Assembly: GCF_024267655.1 (NCBI RefSeq) | Contig: NZ_CP100595.1 | Span: 496,001 to 560,000 of the forward strand | Source of the DNA: Arcobacter roscoffensis | GTDB taxonomy: Bacteria; Campylobacterota; Campylobacteria; Campylobacterales; Arcobacteraceae | DNA length: 64,000 nucleotides | Reading direction: 5' to 3' | Made by a program: the position numbers and the translations under genes | The notes under the pieces: generated by a model | The model's database searches: none | What the model saw: only the letters and a program-made list of their open reading frames with translations | Told to the model about the DNA's origin: nothing | Shown here: in pieces, positions 51,789-61,723 of the stretch | How positions within the stretch are numbered: the first letter of the stretch is position 1 | Layout: every line of letters begins with the position of its first letter

Positions 51789-53138
51789 ATGAAAGTAAGT
51801 AAAATGTGTAATGTAAAAGATTGTGAGTTAGATGAATATGAAAATGGTAAATGTATTTTACACTGTGAAAAAAAAGATTGGTATGAATCAGAAAATGATA
51901 AAAAAAACTGGGAAAAATCAGAAAATAAAATAAAATTATTTTGGGAAATTATAGACGAAAATATTGAAAACCTAAATAGTGTTGATATTGATATTGATGA
52001 AATACGAAAAATGTCAGAAGAAGATAATAAGGAATTCCATTCTTATTTATTTGATAGGGTAATTTTCCCTTGTTCAATTGATAATAGTTCACCTTTTTAT
52101 GCAATTAATGAACATATCGACTTTAATAAAGATGAAGGACTAAATTTAAATTTTGAAAATTGTGAGTTTTTAGGAATTATTAATCTTGAGTATATTTTCA
52201 AATCTAAAAATATTAGATTTTATAGGTGCAAGTTTGATGAGAAGATTAGTTTTTCTAGAATGGTTTTTAAAAATGATTTTTTATTTGAAGGTTGCGAAGT
52301 ACAAAAAAGTATATCTTTTAGGAATATTGTTTTTAATAAAATATGCTCTCTTATTGATACAAAATTTTATCAAAAATTAGATTTAATTCATTGTCGCTTT
52401 AATGATACATCATTAATGAATAATATCACAGTAAATAATTTTACTATAGATAATAGTTTTTTTAGAAAAGAAGTTAATTTTATAGATTCTAAGATTGATG
52501 TATCAAATCGTGAAACTGCAAGAATTATAAAAGACTCTTTTGAACAGCAAAATAATATCATTGAAGCAAATAAATTTTATGCAATTGAAATGCAAAAAAG
52601 AGAAGAAGAATTAAAACCTTCAAAAAACTTTTTTGAATGGCTTGTTTTTAAAACTCATGGTTTAGCTTCAAATCATTCACAAAACTGGTTATTAACTTTA
52701 TTTTGGATTATTATATTTACTTTTATATATTCTTTTTATAGTTATATAAATATTATGAGTACTAAAATAGTTGATATTTCATTTTTTGAGATATACAAAG
52801 ATGTTATTCTATATGAAAAGTTTATAGAGATTAATGAATTAAGTATTTGTATTTTTATTACCTTCTTTATTGGTTTAGTTATTTGGTTAATAACATTTAA
52901 ATTTAAAATTCTAAATAAATCTATTTTTTTTATTTTTATAAGTTGTATATTTTATTTTTTTTATAGTTTTATTACAGGTGACTGGAAATTATTCTTATTT
53001 TCTAATAATGTCAATCCTTTTTCAATAGTAACACAAAATGAAAAGATTAGCTTCTTTGAGTTACTTTACAGAATAATAATTGCATACTTAATCTACCAGT
53101 TTATTATCTCTATAAGACAAAACACAAGAAGAAAATAG
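51789..53138 (+). CDS. Pentapeptide-repeat-like membrane protein
   Basis: This 449-residue protein begins with a Cys cluster (MCNVKDCELDEYENGKCILHCEK) that looks like a small zinc-binding knuckle. Residues about 100-240 have loose pentapeptide-type repeats with regular Phe/Cys (NFENCEF, FYRCKF, FEGCEV, DLIHCRF). A helical linker (ETARIIKDSFEQQNNIIEANKFYAIEMQKREEE) leads to four hydrophobic segments from about 300 to the end. Similar proteins are frequent in Campylobacterota; the function is unknown. There is no strong ribosome-binding site, and ATG 51804 is an alternative start. Its terminal domain is related to the next gene. Confidence 0.75.
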   Translation: MKVSKMCNVKDCELDEYENGKCILHCEKKDWYESENDKKNWEKSENKIKLFWEIIDENIENLNSVDIDIDEIRKMSEEDNKEFHSYLFDRVIFPCSIDNSSPFYAINEHIDFNKDEGLNLNFENCEFLGIINLEYIFKSKNIRFYRCKFDEKISFSRMVFKNDFLFEGCEVQKSISFRNIVFNKICSLIDTKFYQKLDLIHCRFNDTSLMNNITVNNFTIDNSFFRKEVNFIDSKIDVSNRETARIIKDSFEQQNNIIEANKFYAIEMQKREEELKPSKNFFEWLVFKTHGLASNHSQNWLLTLFWIIIFTFIYSFYSYINIMSTKIVDISFFEIYKDVILYEKFIEINELSICIFITFFIGLVIWLITFKFKILNKSIFFIFISCIFYFFYSFITGDWKLFLFSNNVNPFSIVTQNEKISFFELLYRIIIAYLIYQFIISIRQNTRRK

Positions 53139-53158
53139 TCAATAACATAAAAAGTCAC

Positions 53159-53180
53159 AAAGCCCATGATATTGGGCTTT
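53159..53180 (+). terminator. Intrinsic terminator after the pentapeptide-like gene
   Basis: The stem AAAGCCCA / TGGGCTTT with a six-base TGATAT loop lies 20 bp after the stop codon. The T tail is short (TTTAAACTTATTT). Confidence 0.6.
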
Positions 53181-53239
53181 AAACTTATTTCATATAAAAT
53201 ACTAATGAAATATTTATATATTATTAACCGGAGTTAATT

Positions 53240-53716
53240 ATGGAAAAAAATAAACAAGGATTTTTGTATCAATTTAATGGTTTTACTTCAAAACATGGTA
53301 CAGATTGGTTCTTAGCTCTTACTTGGATTTTTGTATTTGAAATCATCTCTTCTATTATTGAGTATAAGTTTTTAGACTATTCAAGAACTTATGTGATAGA
53401 TATTCAAGCAGGTGTATTCAAAGAACTTTTGATAGCTGTATTTGTATCTTTTTTTGTATGGCATTTTGTTTATAGTATTATTGAAATGCAAAAAAATCAG
53501 TTTTATTTTTTAGTTATGTATGTTGCACTTATTGCTTATTTTGTTGTGACAAACGATATAACTTTTAATCTTTTATTTCACAATATTATTAACCCTTTTG
53601 AGTATGAGATAAATGGCTTTACACCATATACAGCCGTTCAGATATTTATAAAAATAATCATGCTTTATCTTTTTTTTATGATGTTTAAAGGCCTTAGACA
53701 CAAGTTTTCAAAATAA
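53240..53716 (+). CDS. Membrane protein related to the C-terminal domain of the preceding gene
   Basis: This 158-residue protein has four hydrophobic segments. Its start (YQFNGFTSKHGTDWFLALTWIFVFEII) matches the pattern at the beginning of the membrane domain of the pentapeptide-like protein (FKTHGLASNHSQNWLLTLFWIIIF). Its end (NIINPFEY, then a helix and a basic tail) matches that protein's NNVNPFS region and tail. So it is a stand-alone copy of that membrane domain without the sensor or repeat part. Whether by duplication and truncation or as a natural partner cannot be told. The function is unknown. CCGGAG precedes the ATG. Confidence 0.65.
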   Translation: MEKNKQGFLYQFNGFTSKHGTDWFLALTWIFVFEIISSIIEYKFLDYSRTYVIDIQAGVFKELLIAVFVSFFVWHFVYSIIEMQKNQFYFLVMYVALIAYFVVTNDITFNLLFHNIINPFEYEINGFTPYTAVQIFIKIIMLYLFFMMFKGLRHKFSK

Positions 53717-53807
53717 CTTATAAAGCATTACCAAAGCCATTTTTTACCTTTTTTTAGATAGTATATCTGCTTAAAATTAAAATAGTAGAAACTATAAAAG
53801 GATAAAA

Positions 53808-54152
53808 ATGGATTGGGGTAAAGTAACTTATATTTTCTTTTCACTAATGTCACTTACTACAACTGCAGGTTTTCTTTATGAGCCAAATGCAATAGCTTTA
53901 TTTATTGCAGCAGGAGTAAATGTAATATCAACGATTCTAAAAGTTGGGGTTAGAAATCTTCTTGCAGCAGAGTTGTTGGCAAGTTCATTAGTTGCTGATT
54001 TACACCTAATTCCAGCATTTATGGTATTAACTTTCATGCACGACTTACCACTTGCTATCTCCCTTGCAATTGGTGCAGTAGTAGCAAACGTTTTCTCAAT
54101 AGCTTTAGCTTTAATTGAGAGTGCAAAAATTCAAGAGAAGGACGACTTTTAA
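53808..54152 (+). CDS. DUF6394 membrane protein
   Basis: This 114-residue protein has three or four hydrophobic segments ([56 protein letters not shown]) and a short acidic tail. It matches the small family found between secF and leuS in Helicobacter and Campylobacter. The function is unknown. GGATAAA precedes the ATG. Its stop overlaps the leuS start by one base, indicating coupling. Confidence 0.85.
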   Translation: MDWGKVTYIFFSLMSLTTTAGFLYEPNAIALFIAAGVNVISTILKVGVRNLLAAELLASSLVADLHLIPAFMVLTFMHDLPLAISLAIGAVVANVFSIALALIESAKIQEKDDF

Positions 54153-56617
54153 TGGAGTATAATTCAAAACACGTTGAGCAAAAGTGGCAAAACTTTTGGT
54201 CAGAAAATAAATCATTTGAACCAAGTGATGAGCAAACAAAAGACAAGAAATATATCTTAAGTATGTTTCCATATCCAAGTGGTAGAATCCATATGGGACA
54301 TGTTAGAAACTACTGTCTAGGTGACGCATTTGCTAGATTTTATAGAAAAGAAAACTATAATGTTTTACATCCAATTGGATGGGATAGTTTTGGTATGCCA
54401 GCAGAAAATGCAGCTATTAAGCATAATCTTCATCCGAAAAAATGGACTTATGAAAATATTGATTACATGAGAGATGAGCTTAGAGCACTTGGATTATCTT
54501 TTAGTGAATCAAGAGAATTTGCTACATCTGATGAATTATACACAAGATGGGAACAAGAGTTTATCATCAAAATGTTTGAAGAAGGACTTTTATACAGAAA
54601 GTCAACTACTGTAAACTGGTGTCCACATGACTTAACAGTTTTAGCAAATGAGCAACTTGAAGAGGGTTGTTGTTGGAGATGTGGAACTGAAGTTGTTCAA
54701 AAAGAGATGCCTGGATATTATGTAGGTATTACTAAATATGCTCAAGAATTACTTGATGATTTATCTTCATTAGAAGACACTTGGCCTTCTCAAGTTTTAA
54801 CTATGCAAGAAAACTGGATAGGAAGAAGTGAAGGTTTAGAGTTTGAATTTGAGTTATCAAAAGATTCTAGATACAAGCTTAATAGAGAGTTTAAAAAATA
54901 TTCAGTATTTACAACTAGACCAGATACAATTTATGGTGTTTCTTATTCAGCATTAGCACCAGAACATCCAATTGTAAAATATATAGTTGATAACAAATTA
55001 CTTCCAGAGAAAAAAATCAATGCTATTAAAGCAATGCAAAAAGTAAGTGAAAGAGATAGAGCAACACAAGATAAAGAAGGTGTTTCTTTAGAGATTGATG
55101 TAATCCATCCTTTAACTGGCGAAAATATTCCTGTATGGGTTGCTAACTTTGTATTAGCTTCTTATGGTGGTGGTGCTGTAATGGCTGTACCTGCTCATGA
55201 CCAAAGAGACTTTGAGTTTGCAAGTCAATATGACTTAGCAATCAAACAAGTTATCCAAGGAAGTGAAGGTCTTATTGAAAACCCAAGTGAAGCATTTACA
55301 GGGGAAGGTGAGCTTATCAATTCTGAAAGCTTTACTGGACTTAAAAATACAAAAGCTAAAAAAGCTATTATTTACCATTTTGAACAAAACTCAATTGGTA
55401 CTAAAAAAGTAAACTTCAAACTTAGAGATTGGGGAGTTTCAAGACAAAGATATTGGGGAGCACCAATTCCATTTGTTCACTGTGATGATTGTGGATTAGT
55501 TGCTGAAAAATCAGAAAACTTACCTATTGCTTTACCTGAAGATGTTGAAATAACAGGTGAGGGAAATCCTCTTGATACTCATCCAACTTGGAAGCATACA
55601 ACTTGTCCATGTTGTGGTAAACCAGCAGTAAGAGAAACTGATACTTTAGATACATTTGTACAGTCTTCTTGGTACTTCTTAAGATATGCAACAAATCCAA
55701 AAGTTTGGAATGAAGAGGGTATTTCAAAAGCTGATTCTGACTACTGGATGGATGTTGATCAGTACATTGGTGGTATTGAGCACGCTATCTTACACCTTCT
55801 ATATGCAAGATTTTTTACAAAAGTATTAAATGATTTAGGATATACAAACTCAAGAGAGCCATTTAAAAGATTACTTACTCAAGGTATGGTACTTAAAGAT
55901 GGTGCTAAGATGTCAAAATCTAAGGGAAATGTAGTTGATCCTGATTTAATCGTAGAAAAATATGGAGCTGATACAGCTAGAATGTTTATTTTATTTGCTG
56001 CACCTCCTACAAAAGAGCTTGAGTGGAATGATTCTGCTGTTGAAGGTTCATTTAAATTCATCAAAAAGTTCTATGAAAGAGCTTCAAATGTAACGGCTAA
56101 GGGTATTGAAGAGTTTAAAAATATTGATCACTCATCATTATCAAAAGAAGAAAAAGAAGCAAGAAGAAAAGTATATGAAGCACTTCAAAAGTCAAATGAT
56201 GTATTTGAAAAAACATATGCTTTCAATACTTTAATTGCAGCTTCAATGGAAGCTATGAATGCACTTCAAGCACAAAACAATGAAGCTGTATGGGCAGAAG
56301 GTTATTACATCCTTACAAATATTTTAGAGCCTGTAATTCCTCATGCTTGTTGGGATTTAGCAAATGGCTTATTCCAAAGAGAAAACTTCAATAACTCTTT
56401 AGAAGTGAAAGAAGAAGTATTTGCTTTAGATTCAATTGCACTTGCTGTTACAATTAATGGTAAGAAAAGAGCAGAAATAGAAGTATCACCTGATGCTTCA
56501 AAAGAAGATATTTTAGCTCAAGCTAAAGAAGTAGCTTCTAAATGGCTTGAAGGTAAAGATATAATCAAAGAGATTGTAGTACCAAATAAATTAGTAAACT
56601 TAGTTATAAAGGGATAA
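54152..56617 (+). CDS. leuS: Leucyl-tRNA synthetase
   Basis: This 821-residue class I synthetase has the HIGH motif as HMGH ([17 protein letters not shown]), the KMSKS motif ([15 protein letters not shown]), the editing domain (about 230-410, with [12 protein letters not shown] and [15 protein letters not shown]) and a zinc region ([18 protein letters not shown]). The length is normal. It lies in the conserved DUF6394-leuS-lptE-folC order. Confidence 0.97.
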   Translation: MEYNSKHVEQKWQNFWSENKSFEPSDEQTKDKKYILSMFPYPSGRIHMGHVRNYCLGDAFARFYRKENYNVLHPIGWDSFGMPAENAAIKHNLHPKKWTYENIDYMRDELRALGLSFSESREFATSDELYTRWEQEFIIKMFEEGLLYRKSTTVNWCPHDLTVLANEQLEEGCCWRCGTEVVQKEMPGYYVGITKYAQELLDDLSSLEDTWPSQVLTMQENWIGRSEGLEFEFELSKDSRYKLNREFKKYSVFTTRPDTIYGVSYSALAPEHPIVKYIVDNKLLPEKKINAIKAMQKVSERDRATQDKEGVSLEIDVIHPLTGENIPVWVANFVLASYGGGAVMAVPAHDQRDFEFASQYDLAIKQVIQGSEGLIENPSEAFTGEGELINSESFTGLKNTKAKKAIIYHFEQNSIGTKKVNFKLRDWGVSRQRYWGAPIPFVHCDDCGLVAEKSENLPIALPEDVEITGEGNPLDTHPTWKHTTCPCCGKPAVRETDTLDTFVQSSWYFLRYATNPKVWNEEGISKADSDYWMDVDQYIGGIEHAILHLLYARFFTKVLNDLGYTNSREPFKRLLTQGMVLKDGAKMSKSKGNVVDPDLIVEKYGADTARMFILFAAPPTKELEWNDSAVEGSFKFIKKFYERASNVTAKGIEEFKNIDHSSLSKEEKEARRKVYEALQKSNDVFEKTYAFNTLIAASMEAMNALQAQNNEAVWAEGYYILTNILEPVIPHACWDLANGLFQRENFNNSLEVKEEVFALDSIALAVTINGKKRAEIEVSPDASKEDILAQAKEVASKWLEGKDIIKEIVVPNKLVNLVIKG

Positions 56618-56623
56618 AGAATA

Positions 56624-57160
56624 ATGAAAAGTATGAATAATGTAAGGAAAGTACTATTCGTACTTTTCACTTTATTATCTACATCTTTTATTTTAAATGG
56701 ATGTGGATACAAACCCTCAACATATTATGCTAAAAAAGAGTTAGGTCAAAAGGTTTTTGTAAAGTTATTTGTAGACTTAAAAGACCCTAGAAATGCTGTG
56801 ATTATTAAAGATTCACTAAATCAAGTATTACTTCAAAAGTTGAATACTAATTTAGTATATGATGAAGCTTTAGCTGATACTATTATGAAAATAAAAATTG
56901 GTTCAGTAAATATGCAAGAGTTACAGTATGATAAAGAAGGGTACAACAAACTTTATAGAGCCCTTGTTACACTTAATATTCAGTACAATAAAGTAAATGA
57001 ACAAGTAAAAAATATCTCTTTAGAAGGGGAGCATAACTTCTCTATTGATGATGGTACAACTATTACAGATACAAAAAGATTTGAAGCTATTAAAAGTGCT
57101 GCAAATGATGCTTTAGATGAGTTCTTATCAAAGTTAGCCGTACACTCTTTTGATAAGTAG
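56624..57160 (+). CDS. lptE: LPS-assembly lipoprotein LptE
   Basis: This 178-residue lipoprotein has a signal peptide ending in the lipobox ILNG-Cys27, followed by GYKPSTYYAKKELGQKVFVKLFVDLKDPRN. It is the plug partner of the LptD barrel that places lipopolysaccharide on the cell surface. Sequence conservation is low in this family, but lipobox, size and the leuS-lptE-folC order agree. ATG 56633 is an alternative start three codons in. Confidence 0.82.
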   Translation: MKSMNNVRKVLFVLFTLLSTSFILNGCGYKPSTYYAKKELGQKVFVKLFVDLKDPRNAVIIKDSLNQVLLQKLNTNLVYDEALADTIMKIKIGSVNMQELQYDKEGYNKLYRALVTLNIQYNKVNEQVKNISLEGEHNFSIDDGTTITDTKRFEAIKSAANDALDEFLSKLAVHSFDK

Positions 57161-57165
57161 TTTCT

Positions 57166-58335
57166 ATGACTACAGATTTAAAAAAAGCTAATCTTGAAGA
57201 GTTTTTGAAATACAAAACTCTTTATTATGACAAAATAGATTTCAGTACAGTAAGAAATTCTTGGGATATTTTAAGTCAAGAAATAAAACTTCCTTTTGTG
57301 ATACATATTGTAGGAACAAATGGAAAAGGAAGTACTGGAAGATTCTTATCTCACTATTTATATAAAAAAAATTACAAAACACTACACTACAGCTCTCCTC
57401 ATATCGTAAAATTTAATGAAAGAATTTGGATAAATGGAAGTGATGTAAGTGATTTAAAACTTGATGAAGCTCATAGATTTTTACAAGATATATATGATAT
57501 TGAACTACTTTCTAAACTTACATATTTTGAATATACAACACTACTAGCTATATACTTATCAAAAGATATGGATTATTTAGTTTTAGAAGCTGGACTTGGA
57601 GGAGAATTTGATGCTACAAATGTAGTACCAAGTGATTTATCTTTGATTACTACTATTGATTTAGATCATCAAAGTTTCTTAGGAAATACAGTTGAAGAAA
57701 TAGCTATTACAAAAATGCGTTCAGTTGATACTAAAATGCTAGTTGGTTACCAAATTCATGATAGTGTAAAACAAAGTGCTTTTGAAGTGCAAAGACAAAT
57801 TAAAGATGAAAGAAATAAAGACATAAGTATAGAATTTCTTGAAGAATTTAATAAATATAACTTAAAAGAGAGTTTTGCATCATATTTAAAAAGAAATTTA
57901 CACTTAGTTATAAAATGTTTAGAAGAGTTACACATCGATATTGACTTATCTTTATTTGAGGATGTAAAACTTTTTGGAAGATGTCAAAAAATTGCTTCAA
58001 ATATCACTATTGATGTGGGGCACAATCCCCTCGCTGCAAGGGTTTTGAAAGAAGAATTTAAAAATAAAGAAATTACTTTAATTTATAATTCTTATGCGGA
58101 TAAAGATTATGAGGAAGTTTTAAAAATATTAAAACCAATAATTAAAGAGATAATTATAATAGATATTGATGATAATAGGATGGTTGAAAAAAATAATTTA
58201 TTGAAAATTATAAAAGATTTAAATATAATAAATATTCCAAGTATAGAAATAAACGAAAATAAAGAGTATTTAGTATTTGGTTCTTTCTTAGTTGTAGAGA
58301 AATTTTTATCAATGATTGGTTTTAATGAAAAATAG
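57166..58335 (+). CDS. folC: Folylpolyglutamate / dihydrofolate synthase
   Basis: This 389-residue Mur-ligase-type ATPase adds glutamate to folates. It has the P-loop IVGTNGKGSTGRFLSHYL, FEYTTLLAIYLSKD, LVLEAGLGGEFDATNV and TIDLDHQSFLGNT. The C-terminal domain (DVGHNPLAARVLKEEF) is complete. No ribosome-binding site stands out; it starts 5 bp after lptE. Its end overlaps the M23 peptidase gene by 11 bp. Confidence 0.93.
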   Translation: MTTDLKKANLEEFLKYKTLYYDKIDFSTVRNSWDILSQEIKLPFVIHIVGTNGKGSTGRFLSHYLYKKNYKTLHYSSPHIVKFNERIWINGSDVSDLKLDEAHRFLQDIYDIELLSKLTYFEYTTLLAIYLSKDMDYLVLEAGLGGEFDATNVVPSDLSLITTIDLDHQSFLGNTVEEIAITKMRSVDTKMLVGYQIHDSVKQSAFEVQRQIKDERNKDISIEFLEEFNKYNLKESFASYLKRNLHLVIKCLEELHIDIDLSLFEDVKLFGRCQKIASNITIDVGHNPLAARVLKEEFKNKEITLIYNSYADKDYEEVLKILKPIIKEIIIIDIDDNRMVEKNNLLKIIKDLNIINIPSIEINENKEYLVFGSFLVVEKFLSMIGFNEK

Positions 58336-59227
58336 ATTAATAATTACTGTTTCAGATATAAAAGGTACAAAGTCATATAATTTACATCAGTTTATAAAAA
58401 AAATACTTTTATTTGTTATTATAGGTATATTAGTTATAATTGCAGGAAGTTTTGCTTTTATATCTTATTTAAGTAATGAAGTAGATGAAGTTAGAAAAGA
58501 TAAAGAGAATGAATTAAAGGTTTTAACTCAAAAAGAGGAAAAACTTGTAGCTCAAAATAAATTTTACTCTATGCAAATAAAAAGTAAAATAAAAGATATT
58601 GATGAGTTAAGTTCAAAACTTGATGAAATTCATACTATAATTGGTGTTGATAAAGATGCTACAACAGAAGAGATTACTAAAAAAACTCTTGAAGCGATGA
58701 ATATAAATAAAAGAAGATATACTTTAAGGGTTATTCCAAATGGAAAACCTTTAGATAAGATAACTACATCTTCTGGTTTTGGTTATAGAATACATCCTAT
58801 TACTAAAAAAAGACAGTTTCATAGAGGTTTAGATATACCTGCTAATAGAAAAACACCAGTTAGGGTTACAGCTGATGGTGTAGTTGAATATGTTCAAGCA
58901 GCAAATAGAGGTTCTTATGGAAGAGTTATTAGAATAAACCATAACTTTGGCTTTAAAACTGTATATGCTCACTTAAATAAAACAATGGTTAAAGTTGGAC
59001 AAATAGTAAAAAAAGGCGAGATTATAGGACTTAGTGGAAACTCAGGTCGAAGCTCAGGCCCTCACTTACACTATGAAGTAAGATATGCAAACAAAGTTTT
59101 AAATCCGAAAAAGTTCATCAAATGGAACTTAAACAATTATGATTACATCTTTAAAAATGAGAGGAGAGTGCAATGGGAGTCTTTAATAAGTCTAATAAGG
59201 GATCAACATCAAATGGAGCAACAGTAG
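58325..59227 (+). CDS. M23 peptidase, cell-shape (Csd1/Csd2-like)
   Basis: This 300-residue protein has one N-terminal membrane helix (about 22-45), a coiled-coil (about 48-110) and a C-terminal M23 domain. The zinc ligands are intact: His and Asp in RQFHRGLDIP, and His-x-His in GPHLHYEVR. It should cut peptidoglycan cross-links. In H. pylori, two such genes (csd1, csd2) sit between folC and the bactofilin gene ccmA and set helical shape; here there is one. ATG 58325 inside folC is the natural start. Its last 55 bp overlap the bactofilin gene. Confidence 0.9.
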   Translation: MKNRLIITVSDIKGTKSYNLHQFIKKILLFVIIGILVIIAGSFAFISYLSNEVDEVRKDKENELKVLTQKEEKLVAQNKFYSMQIKSKIKDIDELSSKLDEIHTIIGVDKDATTEEITKKTLEAMNINKRRYTLRVIPNGKPLDKITTSSGFGYRIHPITKKRQFHRGLDIPANRKTPVRVTADGVVEYVQAANRGSYGRVIRINHNFGFKTVYAHLNKTMVKVGQIVKKGEIIGLSGNSGRSSGPHLHYEVRYANKVLNPKKFIKWNLNNYDYIFKNERRVQWESLISLIRDQHQMEQQ

Positions 59228-59610
59228 TTGCTGCAGGCACTTGTATAATAGGTGGTATTAGTACAAAAGGTACTGTGCATATTGATGGAAAATTTGAAGG
59301 TGTTATTTTAGAAGCTGATGTTATATCAATAGGAACAGAAGGTGAGGTTATTGGAGATATAAAAGCCAATAATTTAGTTGTAAATGGCCTTTTTGATGGA
59401 AAAATTGATTGTAATGAAGTTCAGATTTTAGAAGAGGGACGAGTTATAGGTGAGATGAGATATAACGAACTTGTAATTGATCCAAAGGGTAAATTTGAGG
59501 GAAGAGGAATTAGAAAAAATTCTGAATTAAAAAGTAGATATAACGAGATTGAACAAAAAATCAATAATATTGTAGTTGGTCCATCAGCAATTGCTCATGA
59601 TAAATCTTAA
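59173..59610 (+). CDS. ccmA: Bactofilin (CcmA-like)
   Basis: This 145-residue cytoskeletal protein has the bactofilin beta-helix core: CIIGGISTKGTVHIDGKFEG, then SIGTEGEVIGDIKANNLVVNG and GRVIGEMRYNELVIDPKG. Bactofilins polymerise without nucleotide and direct cell-wall enzymes. The overlap with the M23 peptidase gene and the H. pylori csd1-ccmA pairing support a shared role in cell shape. GAGGAG precedes the ATG. Confidence 0.93.
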   Translation: MGVFNKSNKGSTSNGATVVAAGTCIIGGISTKGTVHIDGKFEGVILEADVISIGTEGEVIGDIKANNLVVNGLFDGKIDCNEVQILEEGRVIGEMRYNELVIDPKGKFEGRGIRKNSELKSRYNEIEQKINNIVVGPSAIAHDKS

Positions 59611-61711
59611 GAAAAAATTAGAAGTACTTTATTCTCAAAAGAAACAAATTGAAGATGAGATTAAAGCCTTAGAGCTTCAAATACAAGAAGAAGCTAAGTT
59701 AAAAAAGAACTTTACAAAAGATGAGAAAATAGATATTTTTAAATCTTTATTTCTTGCAAGAAGTGATATTTATGCAAAAAAATGGATTAGTAAAGATGGA
59801 GATAAACAAGGCTTTTATCCTGTAACACAAACTTTTAAAGGGGAAGATTTTCTTCCTATTACAAACCATGATATAGAATCACACTTAAGAGGTTTGGTTC
59901 ACCTAGCAACTTATTGTATAGATTCAAATAATAACTCAAAATTTATAGCCTTTGAAATACTTGATGAAGATAAGTTTAAACTACAGATTGCTTTAAACTC
60001 TTTGAATATCAGAGCTTATTATGAATTGAACTCTTATAATAGTTTAATTGCATGGATTTTTTTTGAAGAAGCTATTTCTTCAAAAATAGTACATAACTTT
60101 GGTAAATTTGTAATGAAAAAAGCAAATATAAGTGCTAAGCTTTATCCAAATAGTGAGTTTGCTACAAAAGCAAGCCTTGGAAATAGTATAGAGTTACCAC
60201 TTCATTTAAACTATAGAAAAAAGAATAAAACTGTTTTTATTGATACTAATACAAATAAAATTTATGAAGATCAATGGATGGTTTTAAATAATGTCTCAAA
60301 AATAAATAAAGAGACTATTTATAAGTTTTCACAAGTAAGCACATCAGCAAATGATGAAAAAGATTTTGGGAATATAGAGTTTCCTCTAAATATGATTGAA
60401 ATGGTTTTATTTGATTTTATTTATATTCCAACACAAAACTTATCTAAATCACTGATTAATAAACTTAAATCTTTTGCTTCTTTTGAGAATCCTCAAATCA
60501 AAGTACTATTAAGCCTTAGAAAACCTTTGTATAATACTCCAAGGGTGCTTCAAGGCTTTGAAGAAGATGAAAGTCATCTTATGCTTCCAAGAGGTCTTAA
60601 AACAAAAGTATGTGACTTTTTTAATGAAAATGGTGTTAAATATACTATTGATGATAAAAGACACTTTGAGCAAATACATACAAAAAAAGTGAAATTTACC
60701 TTAAGACCTGAACAAGATGAAGCTATAAAGCAGATTTTAAAAGCAGATTTTTCTATTTGTGTGGCTCCTCCTGGTTTTGGAAAAACATTAATTGGTGCTA
60801 AGATGTTTGAGCAAAGAGCAGTTAGTACTATGATTGTTGTAAATAAAAATATGCTTTTAAATCAATGGATTGAGAGATTTGTTGATTACTTTGAGTATAA
60901 CAAAAAAGATATAGGTTATTTAGGAAAAGGAAAAAATAAACTAAATGGAATAATAGATGTTGCAACAATGCAAAGTTTAAAAAACTCCCCTGAGATTATC
61001 AATAAATACTCTTTTGTGATAGTTGATGAGTGTCACCATATTCCAGCAGTTACTTTTGAGCAGATTATCAAAAACTTTAAGGGAAAATATATCTTAGGTT
61101 TAAGTGCAACCCCAAATAGAAAAGATGGCTTACAACCAATTTTATTTCAACAATTAGGTGAAGTAGCATATGAGTATAAAAAGAAAAGAACTCATACAAA
61201 TAAACTAAAGATAATTAGAACAGAATTTACAAGCGAGGCTGATAACTATGCGACTATAATTAATGAACTTTGTGTCAATGAAGCTAGAAATAACTTAATA
61301 ATTCAGCAAATAAAAGATAATATATCTAGAAAGATTTTGATTCTTACAGACAGAATTGAGCATATAAATATTTTGGAAAATTTTTTATGTGAAGAAAAAA
61401 TAGAGTATGTTAGTATTCATGGAAGTATGAATAAAAAAGAGCAAGTTGAAAATATGAATAAGGTTAGAGAATCATCTTTGATTTTAGCTACTACTTCGTA
61501 TTTTGGTGAGGGAATAGACTTTCCTCACCTAAATACGATAATGTTTGTAACACCTATTTCATATTATGGTAGACTTGTGCAATATTTAGGAAGAATTGGT
61601 AGAGGAAATCAAGAGTGTTTAGCTATTGATTTTTTAGACTCAAAAAACCCTATGTTAAACTCTGCTTACAAAAAAAGGCTTGAAGGCTATAAGCAGATGC
61701 ATTATAAATAA
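59597..61711 (+). CDS. TOTE-type primase-like / superfamily 2 helicase fusion
   Basis: This 704-residue protein starts with a coiled-coil (2-35). A domain at about 45-250 follows the archaeo-eukaryotic-primase domain of TOTE conflict systems (FKSLFLARSDIYAKKWISKDG from Phe48; AWIFFEEA; LGNSIELPLHLNYR; DQWMVL). The helicase part has Walker A APPGFGKT (390-397), DECH (477-480), GLSATPNRKDG and QYLGRIGRG. The primase metal site looks lost: the Asp-x-Asp positions are Glu120 and Leu122, and the later His is Ile151. So a working helicase with a dead primase fold is likely. ATG 59597 overlaps ccmA by 14 bp, tying it to the cell-shape operon. Confidence 0.8.
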   Translation: MINLKKKLEVLYSQKKQIEDEIKALELQIQEEAKLKKNFTKDEKIDIFKSLFLARSDIYAKKWISKDGDKQGFYPVTQTFKGEDFLPITNHDIESHLRGLVHLATYCIDSNNNSKFIAFEILDEDKFKLQIALNSLNIRAYYELNSYNSLIAWIFFEEAISSKIVHNFGKFVMKKANISAKLYPNSEFATKASLGNSIELPLHLNYRKKNKTVFIDTNTNKIYEDQWMVLNNVSKINKETIYKFSQVSTSANDEKDFGNIEFPLNMIEMVLFDFIYIPTQNLSKSLINKLKSFASFENPQIKVLLSLRKPLYNTPRVLQGFEEDESHLMLPRGLKTKVCDFFNENGVKYTIDDKRHFEQIHTKKVKFTLRPEQDEAIKQILKADFSICVAPPGFGKTLIGAKMFEQRAVSTMIVVNKNMLLNQWIERFVDYFEYNKKDIGYLGKGKNKLNGIIDVATMQSLKNSPEIINKYSFVIVDECHHIPAVTFEQIIKNFKGKYILGLSATPNRKDGLQPILFQQLGEVAYEYKKKRTHTNKLKIIRTEFTSEADNYATIINELCVNEARNNLIIQQIKDNISRKILILTDRIEHINILENFLCEEKIEYVSIHGSMNKKEQVENMNKVRESSLILATTSYFGEGIDFPHLNTIMFVTPISYYGRLVQYLGRIGRGNQECLAIDFLDSKNPMLNSAYKKRLEGYKQMHYK

Positions 61712-61723
61712 AGGAGAACATGG

